This document shows positions 53,924 to 62,321 of a DNA stretch of 64,000 nucleotides, piece by piece. Every line of letters begins with the position of its first letter. The stretch's first letter is position 1. The position numbers and the translations under genes were made by a program. The notes below the pieces were generated by a model that was not told the origin of the DNA, did not search any database, and saw only the letters and a list, made by a program, of their open reading frames with translations. The stretch covers positions 3,064,501-3,128,500 of the forward strand of contig NZ_CP062253.1 in assembly GCF_014863585.1 (NCBI RefSeq). The letters run 5' to 3'. Source of the DNA: Pseudomonas gozinkensis. Lineage in GTDB: Bacteria; Pseudomonadota; Gammaproteobacteria; Pseudomonadales; Pseudomonadaceae.

Positions 53924-55621
53924 ATGATTTCCAACGTGAATCGATTGTCCCTGGCGGTCGGCATGGTCATCGCGACCCTGGTCGGTCAGGCCGCGGCAGC
54001 GCCTGCGCCCTCGGAGAACGCCACGATCAATCTGATCCGCTTGCTGGTCGAGCAGGGCATTCTGAAACAGGACAAGGCCGACGCACTGATCGCCCAGGCC
54101 CAGAACGAAGCGGCCCAGGCCAAGCAGGCCGCCGCGTCCACCGCTGTGGCGGCCGGGCCGGTCGCCGCACCAGGCGATGTGCGGGTGCAATACGTGCCGG
54201 CCGCGGTGCGCGACCAGATCCGCGATCAGGTCAAGGCTGAGGTCATGGCCACCGCCAAACAGGAAAACTGGGCCGCGCCCAACACTTTCCCGGACTGGGC
54301 GTCGCGCATCAGCTTCGACGGCGACATTCGCCTGCGTGACGAGTCGCGCTACTACTCGGGCAGCAACAGCAACGAAATCGTCGACTTCGCCAAGCTCAAC
54401 AACAACGGCCCGTACGACGTGAACCCCAACAGCAGCACCGCGTTGCCGCCGTTGCTCAACACCCGCGAAGACCGCGAAAACCTGTTCCGCCTGCGCGCCC
54501 GGCTGGGCATGAAAGCAGTGATCTCGCCGGAATGGACCGCCGGCATCCGCATCGGTACCGGCTCGGACAACAACCCGGTGTCGACCACCCAGAACCTCGG
54601 CGGCGGCTTCTCGAAAAAGGACATCTGGCTCGATCAGGGTTACCTGACCTGGAAGCCGTCGGATGAGCTGACCCTGACCGGTGGCCGCTTCGCCAACCCG
54701 TTCATGTCCACCGACATGCTGTACTCCAACGACCTGAACTTCGACGGCGTGGCGGCGATTTTCGACCACAAGCTCAGCCGCGACTGGGGCGTGTTCGGCA
54801 CCGTCGGCGCGTTTCCGGTGGACTACACCAACGACACCACCACCAGCAACGGCTTCGACAAGGAAGAAAGCGACAACAAATGGCTGTACGGCGCGCAGAT
54901 CGGCGCCAAGTGGGCGATCAACAGCAACAACCGCTTGAAAGGCGCGCTGGCCTACTACCGCTTCGACGACATCGAAGGCCAGCGCTCCAGCCCCTGCGAG
55001 CCCTGGGCCGGCGCGCCGGGCTGCGACAGCGACGGCACCCGCGCGGCGTTCATGCAGAAGGGCAACAGCGTGTTCCTGCTGCGTGACATCACGCCGAACC
55101 CGCTCAATCCGACCACCACGCCGCAACCGCAATTCGTTGGCCTGGCGTCCGAATTCAACCTGCTGGACCTCAACGTGGTGTGGGACGCCGACCTGCCGGA
55201 AGACTTCAAACTGCGCAGCCAGGGCAACTACATCCACAACCTCGGCTACGACGAAGGCGACATGCGCAAGCGTTCGGCGGGGCAACTGGTCAACAACCTC
55301 GACAGCAACGGCAACATCGAAAGCGGCGCCAATGCGTGGATGGTCCAGTTCACCCTTGGTAACGCGCTGGAGTTGAAGAAGCAGGGCGACTGGAACCTGT
55401 TCGCCGGCTACAAGTACATCCAGCCGGATGCCTTGCCGGACGGCTTCAACGACTCGTCGTTCCACCTCGGCGGCACCAACGCCAAGGGCTACTTCCTGGG
55501 CGGCAATTACGGTCTGGCGAAGAACGTCTACGCCACCGGCCGCTGGCTGAGTTCGGAGGCGGTGTATGGCGCGCCGTTCGACATCGACGTCATGCAGCTT
55601 GAGATCAATACGCGCTTCTAA
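53924..55621 (+). CDS. Putative outer-membrane porin
   Basis: 565 residues from ATG 53924; ATG 53903 and GTG 53918 are in frame, but AAAAGGAG at 53906-53913 argues against the first. Signal peptide to GQAAA, a coiled-coil-like N-terminal stretch (DKADALIAQAQNEAAQAKQA), and a long beta-barrel with repeated aromatic strands ending DVMQLEINTRF, with the terminal Phe of outer-membrane proteins. The only Cys pair (SPCEPWAGAPGCDS) is in a loop. Corresponds in position to PA0696. Confidence 0.8.
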   Translation: MISNVNRLSLAVGMVIATLVGQAAAAPAPSENATINLIRLLVEQGILKQDKADALIAQAQNEAAQAKQAAASTAVAAGPVAAPGDVRVQYVPAAVRDQIRDQVKAEVMATAKQENWAAPNTFPDWASRISFDGDIRLRDESRYYSGSNSNEIVDFAKLNNNGPYDVNPNSSTALPPLLNTREDRENLFRLRARLGMKAVISPEWTAGIRIGTGSDNNPVSTTQNLGGGFSKKDIWLDQGYLTWKPSDELTLTGGRFANPFMSTDMLYSNDLNFDGVAAIFDHKLSRDWGVFGTVGAFPVDYTNDTTTSNGFDKEESDNKWLYGAQIGAKWAINSNNRLKGALAYYRFDDIEGQRSSPCEPWAGAPGCDSDGTRAAFMQKGNSVFLLRDITPNPLNPTTTPQPQFVGLASEFNLLDLNVVWDADLPEDFKLRSQGNYIHNLGYDEGDMRKRSAGQLVNNLDSNGNIESGANAWMVQFTLGNALELKKQGDWNLFAGYKYIQPDALPDGFNDSSFHLGGTNAKGYFLGGNYGLAKNVYATGRWLSSEAVYGAPFDIDVMQLEINTRF

Positions 55622-55638
55622 AGCGCCGGGAGAGGGTT

Positions 55639-56268
55639 ATGAAAATCCGCTTTTTATGGCTTGGGCTCGGGATGTTGATCGCCACCGGGGCGAGCGCTGA
55701 AGGCATGGAGGAACGCCTGCGCACCCAGTTGCGCAGCACCACCCAGCAGCTGCAAGCCCTGCAAAGCCAGCAGGCCCAGGCCAGCGCCGCACAACTGGCG
55801 GCGCAGAACGAAGCCAAGGCTGCCCAGGCGCAAATCAAGCAATTGACCGCCGAACTGGCCAAGGCCAAAGGCCTCGCCGAGCAACTGGCCGGGCAGCAGC
55901 AAAGCCTGCACAGCCAGGCCCAGGCGCAAGTGGCGGCCAGCAACGAGCAGACCGGCAAGTTCAAGAAAGCCTATGACGAGTTGTTGGTCATGGCCCGTGC
56001 CAAAGAGGCAGAACGGTCTAAGCTTCAAGCGCAATTGACCGAACGTGACACACAAGTGCAGCAATGTTCGGTCAAGAATCAGCAGATGTACGGCGTGGCC
56101 AAGCAGATTCTCACCGCCTACGAAAACATCGATGTGGCCGAGGTGATGAAGATCCGCCAGCCCTTCGCCGGCAGCGCCCGGGTCAAGTTCGATGAACTGG
56201 CTCAGGGCTTCGGCGATGAACTGTACAAGACTCAATTCGATGCGCCGCAAGCCGCGATCGCGCACTGA
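55639..56268 (+). CDS. Exported coiled-coil protein
   Basis: 209 residues. Signal peptide (LWLGLGMLIATGASA), then a long heptad-rich region of Gln/Ala/Lys from about 25 to 150 (coiled coil), and a small C-terminal part (VAKQILTAYENIDVAEVMKI). Function unknown; its place in the TonB-porin operon suggests a periplasmic scaffold or spacer. Position fits PA0697. Confidence 0.75.
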   Translation: MKIRFLWLGLGMLIATGASAEGMEERLRTQLRSTTQQLQALQSQQAQASAAQLAAQNEAKAAQAQIKQLTAELAKAKGLAEQLAGQQQSLHSQAQAQVAASNEQTGKFKKAYDELLVMARAKEAERSKLQAQLTERDTQVQQCSVKNQQMYGVAKQILTAYENIDVAEVMKIRQPFAGSARVKFDELAQGFGDELYKTQFDAPQAAIAH

Positions 56269-56297
56269 TTAAAAGACTCATGGACAAGGAAGAAGTA

Positions 56298-56765
56298 ATG
56301 ACTCAATTGATCTCCCACGTATCCCCGCAATCCCTGACCGACGTACTGCAAGCCGCCGGTTACCGCGTCAACCAGACCGAGCAGAACGGCATCGTCCAGT
56401 TGCTCAGCGCCAGCCAGGGCATCGGTTATGCCGTGCGTTTCGGCAACCCGGCGGTGGCGGAGCAGGGTAGCTACGTCGACTTCACCTTCAGCTGCGCCTT
56501 GCGCGTGCAGGGTGAGTTGCCGGCCGGTGTGGCCGAGCAGTGGAACGCGACCCGCCGGTTTGCCCGGTTGTCGTTGCAGGGCGAGTTTCTGGTGATGGAG
56601 ATGGATGTGGTGGTGGCCGCGGGCGTCAGCAATGACCACTTGCGCGGCAACCTGGAATTGTGGGATCGCCTGCTTCAGGAGTTCATCGTTTACCTGCGTG
56701 ATTTCACTCAAAGCGCTGCCGTTGCCCAGGCACCAAAAGTTGAGCAAGAGGAAGTCGCGCTGTGA
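56298..56765 (+). CDS. YbjN-domain protein
   Basis: 155 residues from ATG 56298, chosen over ATG 56280 because AAGGA stands seven bases before it. Compact alpha/beta fold typical of YbjN (SLTDVLQAAGYRVNQTEQNG at the start, RRFARLSLQGEFLVMEMDVV in the middle). The family includes secretion-chaperone-like proteins. No signal peptide. The stop overlaps the next gene's GTG. Confidence 0.78.
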   Translation: MTQLISHVSPQSLTDVLQAAGYRVNQTEQNGIVQLLSASQGIGYAVRFGNPAVAEQGSYVDFTFSCALRVQGELPAGVAEQWNATRRFARLSLQGEFLVMEMDVVVAAGVSNDHLRGNLELWDRLLQEFIVYLRDFTQSAAVAQAPKVEQEEVAL

Positions 56766-57709
56766 CAAAGCCTGCCATGGTAATCAGCGCCGCTGCGGTG
56801 GCGCTGTTGGTGGTGGCCGTGGCGCTGGTGGTGCGGCCGGGTAATGACCCGGTCGCCGCCCAGCAAGCGGCGCCGGTGATTGCAGCGAATGCCGGCCCAG
56901 CGGTGGCGCGGTTGGGTAATCAGCAGGTCTCGCCGGAGGAGTTGCAGGCATTGCTGGCGGCTGTTCCACCGCAAACCCGCGAGCAACTGCGTGGCAATCG
57001 TGAGGCGTTGGAGCGCTGGATTCGTTCACGCCTGGCAGAGAAAGCCGTGCTGGAACAGGCTGATGCTCAAGGCTGGGCGCAGCGTCCGGACGTGGTGCGG
57101 CAAACCCGCGCCGCCACCGAGCAGATCGTGTTCCGCGACTATTTGCAGTCGGTCAGCAAAGTGCCGGCGGACTATCCGAGCGCCGCCGAATTGCAGCAGG
57201 CCTATGACGCGGGCAAGGCCAATTGGCAGACCCCGGCATTGTATCGGGTCAGCCAGATTTTCCTCGGGGTGAACGAACCGCAGAATCTTGAGGCCGTGCG
57301 CAAGCAGGCGACGGAGTTGAGCAAGAAAGCGCAGTCGACCCCGTCGGAATTCGCGGCGTTGGCCAAGGAGTTTTCCCAGGATCGCCTCACTGCCGAACGC
57401 GGCGGCGATACCGGCCTGCAACCGTTGCAGCAACTGGTACCGGAAGTACGCGGTGCGGTGGCGCGACTCAAGGTTGGCGCGGTCTCCGATCCCGTTCAAA
57501 GCAGCGCCGGCTTCCACGTGATCAAACTCACCGAACAACAACCGGCCCGCACCGCGACCCTCGACGAGCTGCGCGACCAACTGACCCAGGCCTTGCGTGC
57601 GCAACGTCAGGAGCAGATCGCCCAGGCCTATCTGGACGGCATGCTCAATACCGCGACGCTGAGCATCGACGGGGCCGAGCTCAACAAGGTGCTGGAGGAA
57701 AAACTGTAA
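56762..57709 (+). CDS. Periplasmic PpiC-type peptidyl-prolyl isomerase
   Basis: 315 residues from a GTG start overlapping the YbjN stop (GTGA). N-terminal membrane anchor (VISAAAVALLVVAVALVV), SurA-like helical part, and parvulin domain at about 155-265 (YRVSQIFLGVNE, FAALAKEFSQDRLTAERGGD, VQSSAGFHVIKL). It probably helps fold the porin or TPS proteins of the same operon. Fits PA0699. Confidence 0.87.
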   Translation: MTKPAMVISAAAVALLVVAVALVVRPGNDPVAAQQAAPVIAANAGPAVARLGNQQVSPEELQALLAAVPPQTREQLRGNREALERWIRSRLAEKAVLEQADAQGWAQRPDVVRQTRAATEQIVFRDYLQSVSKVPADYPSAAELQQAYDAGKANWQTPALYRVSQIFLGVNEPQNLEAVRKQATELSKKAQSTPSEFAALAKEFSQDRLTAERGGDTGLQPLQQLVPEVRGAVARLKVGAVSDPVQSSAGFHVIKLTEQQPARTATLDELRDQLTQALRAQRQEQIAQAYLDGMLNTATLSIDGAELNKVLEEKL

Positions 57710-57772
57710 TTCAGATCCACCACTGAACCCTGTGGGAGCTGAACAAAGTTATTGAGATCACCCAATAATCCT

Positions 57773-57860
57773 GTGGGAGCTGGCTTGCCAGCGATGGCGT
57801 AGTGTCAGGCAACAGATTTTCTGAATGTGACTACCTCATCGCTGGCAAGCCAGCTCCCAC
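57773..57860. repeat. REP-like intergenic palindrome
   Basis: Perfect 24-bp arms (57773-57796 and 57837-57860, starting GTGGGAGCTGGCTTGCC) around a 40-bp loop, with one more half-copy GTGGGAGCTG at 57732. Same family as 44574-44676. It fills the gap after the PPIase gene; no gene is seen in 57710-57936. Confidence 0.85.
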
Positions 57861-57936
57861 GGGTATCCATTGGGTTCAGAAGACCTCTCATAGCGCTGGA
57901 AGCCGATAAAAAACAAAGATCGACAGGGAGTCATCG

Positions 57937-58914
57937 ATGTCATTCACCGAACCCGCAACACGACAGAGCAACGCCGATTTTCGCTGGCCCCGGGACAAGG
58001 AAGAGCCCTGGCTGGCGCAAGCGGCGAACCTCGACGGCGACGTCGCGCAATACTTTCTGGTCAGCGCCCGTTGCGGCTGCTTCATGCAGGCCGCCCGCAG
58101 CCTCAACGTGCGCTCGACCCTGCTGCGCAAACAACTGGCGCAGCTCGAACAGCAACTGCAATGCGCGCTGTTCAGCTTTCAGGGCAGCGCCTTGAGCCTG
58201 ACCCGCGAAGGCCAGCAATTGCAGGCGCAACTGATTGCATTGGCCCATGAGCGCAAACTGCCGGTGATCGAGCAGCCCCTGATAAGACTGGCCGTCGCCG
58301 AATCGATCCTGCACGACATCCTCGGCCGCGACCTGATCGCACTGCTGCGCCGCAACGCCAGCGTACGCCTCGAGATCATCGCCCTCGACAGCGAACTGGC
58401 CCTGCGCGCGGTCAGTGCCGACATCGTGCTGTGGCTGGCCCACGGCGACACTCCTCACCCGGGCCCGACCTTCGCCACCAGCGAACCGCAACGCCTTGCA
58501 CAACTGGAATACCAGCCACACATCGCCAAACGTTACTCCCGTATCACTGCGCGGCCAGAGAGTCCGGATGACCTCGCCGATTTCATGCTGGTGCAATGGC
58601 AGCATGACCGGCAGATCGACAGCTTCCGGCCGTGGAATGAACTGGTAGAACAGCGCCTGGCCGGGGTGGTGCAGATGCAGTCCTATGAGCTGATGCTGGA
58701 GATGATCCGGTGCAGCGCGTGCATTGGTTTGCTGCCGATGTACATGAGCCGGTTTGATCGCGGATTGGTGGCGTTGCCGGGGTTGTTTGAAGAAACGATG
58801 CGGTTGCAGGCGTGGCTGGCGGTGAACACTGAATCGCAGGGGGGCGGGGAGGTGCAGGTTTTGGTTGAGTTGATCAGACGTACGTTCAGTGACCGGGGGG
58901 AGTGGTTTGAGTAA
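57937..58914 (+). CDS. LysR-family regulator of the Pdt-like locus
   Basis: 325 residues. HTH at about 38-60 (FMQAARSLNVRSTLLRKQLA), preceded by an unusually long N-terminal tail of about 30 residues, then the effector domain. Position corresponds to PA0701, next to the PPIase gene in the P. aeruginosa Pdt locus. Likely regulates part of this block. A terminator follows. Confidence 0.8.
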   Translation: MSFTEPATRQSNADFRWPRDKEEPWLAQAANLDGDVAQYFLVSARCGCFMQAARSLNVRSTLLRKQLAQLEQQLQCALFSFQGSALSLTREGQQLQAQLIALAHERKLPVIEQPLIRLAVAESILHDILGRDLIALLRRNASVRLEIIALDSELALRAVSADIVLWLAHGDTPHPGPTFATSEPQRLAQLEYQPHIAKRYSRITARPESPDDLADFMLVQWQHDRQIDSFRPWNELVEQRLAGVVQMQSYELMLEMIRCSACIGLLPMYMSRFDRGLVALPGLFEETMRLQAWLAVNTESQGGGEVQVLVELIRRTFSDRGEWFE

Positions 58915-58920
58915 CGGCAT

Positions 58921-58964
58921 CAAGAAGGACGGATGTGTTTAATTAAATTTATCCGTCCTTCTTG
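58921..58964. terminator. Bidirectional terminator between convergent genes
   Basis: CAAGAAGGACGGAT (58921-58934) pairs with ATCCGTCCTTCTTG (58951-58964), a 14-bp stem with an AT-rich loop, between the LysR gene (+) and the large gene at 59024 (-). Confidence 0.8.
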
Positions 58965-59023
58965 CTCCTTGTGGTTTCAAAGTGGTGAGTTTAAATGTAC
59001 GCGCCCTTTGAGCATTGCTGATT

Positions 59024-60847
59024 TCATATCCATTTTATGCTTTTGATCCAGCAGCCTTGGTCTGTTTCGTTCTTGGCGTCCCACTCAAAGGAGCCAATAA
59101 AACGCCCGGCAGGTGCGTTGTACCGCAAGAGAGTAATGCCGTCATTGGAAACTGGAATGAATACGGCTGACAGGGGTTGCCCGTTGATGTCATAAAACCT
59201 CACCGAGTTGCTGGAAGACGAGTTATAGAGGTGGTATAGCTCAACGCTGGATGACTGCCCGTACTCCCAGCTAAACCTGATTGAGCAATTGTAGTGGATA
59301 TTCATAGTGGTTTTGCCCAATCCTGGATATCCCACTGCTGCATACAGGCCACTCACTCCACCGTTGGTTGCCGCTCTGATTGTGGTAACGGTCAAACCAC
59401 TTTTCAGGGTCACGGGCGATCCTGTTGGAAACTCAGTTCCGGGTAATGCTTGTTCCCAGTCCTCATAGCCAGAAATAATGACCCGATAATTTTTCTGGGG
59501 AAAGAGCACGGCTTCTGAGTAGTTTGGGATATCGGAGAAATTTAATTTGAATGAGAGGTTGAGGTTGCTGCCAGCGAGAAGCGAGTTCAACCAACTTACC
59601 GGCGCGGAGCGAATCAGTCCCGGCCCTGAGCTCAGAGGTTCTCCTTTCAAATCGTCATAAACAACCGTCGCTCCATTTTTATCGATTCCCGTATATTTCA
59701 GCCATCCCGTCTGCCCTGACTGCTGATGTGGCCACGCAGCCAACCGAAATTGGGATGTTGGGAGCAGCTTCGCAAGATCCAGATCCGGCGACTCGATCTC
59801 GTCGATCCTCCCCACTGGGAGTGCCGAGTCGGAATCCGTAATTCTGTCCACCGAACCGTCGAGTTTCTCCGACTCATACGAATTGCCATTGCGAAAGAAC
59901 TGATAAAAAAACGTGATCGGTTTACCCATGTTCGCGGCAATGAACGCACTGTCCAGCGCGAAATTGGCGCGTTTGTTGGTATTGAAAGGGATCGCAGTGA
60001 AGGTCGGAGAACCGACGCCGGGAGCGCCCTGGACGATCATTTTCGCGGTGTCACCTGGAAGGGCATCGAGCACTTCCGCCTGGGCGTTGGCACCCTGGAG
60101 GTTGGCCGGGTCCAGTGGGTCTAGCTTCCCGGCAATCGACTTCTGAAACCGTGGCGCAAAAAGATCGGGCAGAGGGACACCGATCACTTGCGCTGTGGCA
60201 GTGTCCGAGTCGCCCACCGGTGTTGTTCCTCTGAGCAATTTGTAGTCGATCAGCACCGTGGCCCCGGTCGAGAAAAGGTTGTTCGCCGCCTGCAGGACAA
60301 GTGGTTGTTTCTGCCCGAACTGATCAGTGGCGACAGTTCCGCTGAGCGGAACCACCACGTCCGGCACGTTCGGCATTTTGACCGTGACGGTGGCATTGAC
60401 CGTGTCACCCGCCTCGAAGCGGTTGTCAGCGGTCAGCACGATCACCTGCAGCGGGTTCTTGCCGAGCAACGCCAGATCAATAAAACGAGGATCGTCAGTC
60501 GGGTCGTCCTGCCGCTCGCGGGGGATTGGTGCGGGCAGCTTGTTCACGTCGGTTACCGTCAGGATCCATGAGTCTGTAGCAGGCAAACTCGTATTTGCCC
60601 GCAACTCGAGCCTGTACGAGCCGGGAGCCGGATTGAGGATCGTCTCGATGAACTCGCCACTGGCGTTATACGTTTTACCTGTGATCAGAGGCACACTGTT
60701 GTTGGTAATTACGTAAGGCCCACCCGGCGGGCCACCCATCCCTCCGATTCGAAATCCTGCAGTCGGTGCGCTGCCCGGGTTCGGTATGGGGGTTCCGCCC
60801 AGCGTCTCGCAAAATTTAAACGTCGGAATCGGGGTGCTCATGGACAA
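59024..60847 (-). CDS. Large beta-rich protein of unknown function
   Basis: 607 residues. No signal peptide, no TM segment. Repeated immunoglobulin-like stretches: GDTVNATVTVKMPNVPDVVV with a GTVATDQFG strand, GDTAKMIVQGAPGVGSPTFT, and a VTVTDV-type strand earlier; the C-terminal 140 residues (SIRFSWEYGQ to DQGCWIKSIKWI) look like a separate beta-sandwich. Glycine/proline-rich start (GGMGGPPGGPY). Not recognised; similar proteins are common in fluorescent pseudomonads as I recall. AT-richer than its neighbours. The palindrome at 60930-60947 lies 83 bp upstream and may control it. Confidence 0.8.
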   Translation of the reverse strand: MSMSTPIPTFKFCETLGGTPIPNPGSAPTAGFRIGGMGGPPGGPYVITNNSVPLITGKTYNASGEFIETILNPAPGSYRLELRANTSLPATDSWILTVTDVNKLPAPIPRERQDDPTDDPRFIDLALLGKNPLQVIVLTADNRFEAGDTVNATVTVKMPNVPDVVVPLSGTVATDQFGQKQPLVLQAANNLFSTGATVLIDYKLLRGTTPVGDSDTATAQVIGVPLPDLFAPRFQKSIAGKLDPLDPANLQGANAQAEVLDALPGDTAKMIVQGAPGVGSPTFTAIPFNTNKRANFALDSAFIAANMGKPITFFYQFFRNGNSYESEKLDGSVDRITDSDSALPVGRIDEIESPDLDLAKLLPTSQFRLAAWPHQQSGQTGWLKYTGIDKNGATVVYDDLKGEPLSSGPGLIRSAPVSWLNSLLAGSNLNLSFKLNFSDIPNYSEAVLFPQKNYRVIISGYEDWEQALPGTEFPTGSPVTLKSGLTVTTIRAATNGGVSGLYAAVGYPGLGKTTMNIHYNCSIRFSWEYGQSSSVELYHLYNSSSSNSVRFYDINGQPLSAVFIPVSNDGITLLRYNAPAGRFIGSFEWDAKNETDQGCWIKSIKWI

Positions 60848-60929
60848 CGCTCCTTCGCAGGTTCAGCGGCAACCATTGCAAGTTGCAGCGGGAATAAGCT
60901 ATCGAGCACCAAACGGTCGGAGCGGCGCC

Positions 60930-60947
60930 ACTGTCAACTTTGACAGT
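60930..60947. promoter_or_regulatory. Palindrome ACTGTCA-N4-TGACAGT
   Basis: ACTGTCAACTTTGACAGT, same 7-bp arms and 4-bp gap as the core of the palindrome at 47897-47930. It stands upstream of the large gene that begins at 60847. Confidence 0.55.
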
Positions 60948-61024
60948 AGCGATGAGCGGTCATGATGGGTTCATCCGCTTTTTCTAAACAAACGGCCCGC
61001 AGGCCGTTTGTTTGTTTCAGCGGA

Positions 61025-61396
61025 TCAAGCCGCCGAATCCGTAGCCACCTCCAGGTTATCCAGCACCCGATTCACCGCCAGTTCGCCCAGCATGATCAGT
61101 TGTGCGATCCCCAAAAGTACATGCCGGTGCGAGCCGTCCACCAGCCCGGCGAAGTCGTTGGCCATGGTTTTGGCCGAGGTCAGGGTTTCGCAGGCGTCGG
61201 CCAGCAGTTCTTCGCTGTCGATACCGGGGGCGATGAGGTAGCGGGTGCCGGGTTTGAGCAGCGGTTTTCGGGGGAGCAGCGGATTGAGGTAATGGTCGAG
61301 GGCGCGTTCGGCGGCTTCGTGGAATTTCTTGGAATCGAGGGTTTCGTAGGGTGAGGTTGGATCGGTTTCGGGTGGGTTTGGCGTTGGTTTGATCAT
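61025..61396 (-). CDS. DUF6124-family small protein
   Basis: 123 residues. Pseudomonas-typical start KPTPNPPETDP followed by FHEAAERALDHYLNP, and a C-terminal helical part LLGIAQLIMLGELAVNRVLD, the features of DUF6124. GGGAG precedes the ATG. Function unknown. Its mRNA would carry the long structured leader at 61421-61652, so expression is probably controlled at RNA level. Divergent from the GNAT gene. Confidence 0.8.
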   Translation of the reverse strand: MIKPTPNPPETDPTSPYETLDSKKFHEAAERALDHYLNPLLPRKPLLKPGTRYLIAPGIDSEELLADACETLTSAKTMANDFAGLVDGSHRHVLLGIAQLIMLGELAVNRVLDNLEVATDSAA

Positions 61397-61420
61397 GGTA
61401 AAACTCCCTGATTGATGGAG

Positions 61421-61523
61421 CTGCCACGGTTCGCTGCGAAACGAAGGGAGGTGGCAGTTGTACGCGGGTTCGCAGACCGGGAATCAAGGAACCCGGCATA
61501 CCCGAGGGTATCCCGCGCACAAC
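61421..61523 (-). ncRNA. Structured leader RNA of the DUF6124 gene, proximal part
   Basis: On the minus strand: an outer 12-bp stem (61512-61523 with 61457-61468) closes a junction holding two hairpins, AUACC-CUCG-GGUAU (61498-61511) and a CCGGG/CCCGG stem (61477-61496). Then a 7-bp CUGCCAC/GUGGCAG stem (61451-61457 with 61421-61427). The one mismatch in the outer stem on the plus strand (A.C) is a G.U pair on the minus strand, which indicates the minus strand is the RNA. The ribosome-binding site of the DUF6124 gene follows 13 bases later. Confidence 0.6.
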
Positions 61524-61533
61524 CGCCATTACG

Positions 61534-61652
61534 CGTTCAGCCAAAATGCTGAACGGAAACGACACGCTGGGCGCCTTGATTGATCCGGGCTGCGAAACCC
61601 GATCGCTGATTCATCAGCGACCCGGAAACGATAGAGCCCGCCCTCAAGGCGC
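61534..61652 (-). ncRNA. Structured leader RNA, distal part
   Basis: Three more foldings: an 8-bp hairpin CGTTCAGC/GCTGAACG (61534-61541, 61548-61555), a 9-bp closing stem GCGCCTTGA/TCAAGGCGC (61571-61579, 61644-61652) enclosing a 6-bp CGGGCT/AGCCCG stem (61586-61591, 61635-61640) and a 7-bp TCGCTGA/TCAGCGA hairpin with a 4-nt loop (61603-61620). No protein is supported in 61397-61805, so this RNA fills most of the gap. Confidence 0.5.
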
Positions 61653-61805
61653 ACAAGCCGGCGGATTCTGGCGGATGCGTAGGCAATGGCGCAAGGCGTT
61701 GTGGCTTGCCGGACGTTTCGGGCAACGGCTTTAAACAGTCATGGCGAATCCGTGAAAAAGCGGTTTACAGTGACCGGCCACGCACTGATCCAGGAGGGAT
61801 CTTTC

Positions 61806-62321
61806 ATGCCTGAGCACAACCCCGCCATTCACCTCGAACGCTTCAACGAATCCCACGTCGAAGGCGTCACCGCGCTTTACAACGACCCGGCCGTGACCCG
61901 GCAGGTGTTGCAGATGCCGTTTCAGTCTGCCGAGATCTGGCGCCAGCGGCTGATGCCCGAGAACGAACGGATGGTGAAACTGGTGGCGCTGCATCAAGGT
62001 GCGGTGATCGGGCATCTCGGGCTGGAGGCTTTTTCGCGAATTCGTCGCAGCCATGCCGGCAGTGTCGGCATGGCCGTTGCGGTGGCGTGGCAGGGCAAGG
62101 GCGTGGGTTCGAAGCTGTTGTCGGCGGCGCTCGACGTCGCCGACAACTGGATGAACCTGCACCGGGTCGAGCTTTCGGTGTACGCCGACAACGAGGCGGC
62201 GATCGGTCTTTACCGCAAGTTCGGCTTCGAGACCGAGGGCCTGTTTCGCGACTACGCCGTACGCGACGGGCAATGGGTCGATACGTTGAGCATGGCGCGG
62301 CTGCGTCGGGTTACGGCTTGA
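61806..62321 (+). CDS. GNAT-family N-acetyltransferase
   Basis: 171 residues from ATG 61806, with AGGAGGGAT upstream. Acetyl-CoA motif VAVAWQGKGVGSKLLSAALD (Q-x-x-G-x-G/A) near 90-105, followed by LHRVELSVYADNEAAIGLYRKFGFETEG as in YhhY/RimI-like acetyltransferases. Substrate unknown. Convergent with, and overlapping by 11 bp, the halovibrin-like gene. Confidence 0.9.
   Translation: MPEHNPAIHLERFNESHVEGVTALYNDPAVTRQVLQMPFQSAEIWRQRLMPENERMVKLVALHQGAVIGHLGLEAFSRIRRSHAGSVGMAVAVAWQGKGVGSKLLSAALDVADNWMNLHRVELSVYADNEAAIGLYRKFGFETEGLFRDYAVRDGQWVDTLSMARLRRVTA

Noticed and set aside
53891..55465. 524-codon minus-strand frame over the porin gene
   Set aside because: Shadow with repetitive Val/Ala/Arg composition.
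61537..61725. 62-codon minus-strand protein upstream of DUF6124
   Set aside because: The region is explained better by paired RNA stems; no ribosome-binding site was found.
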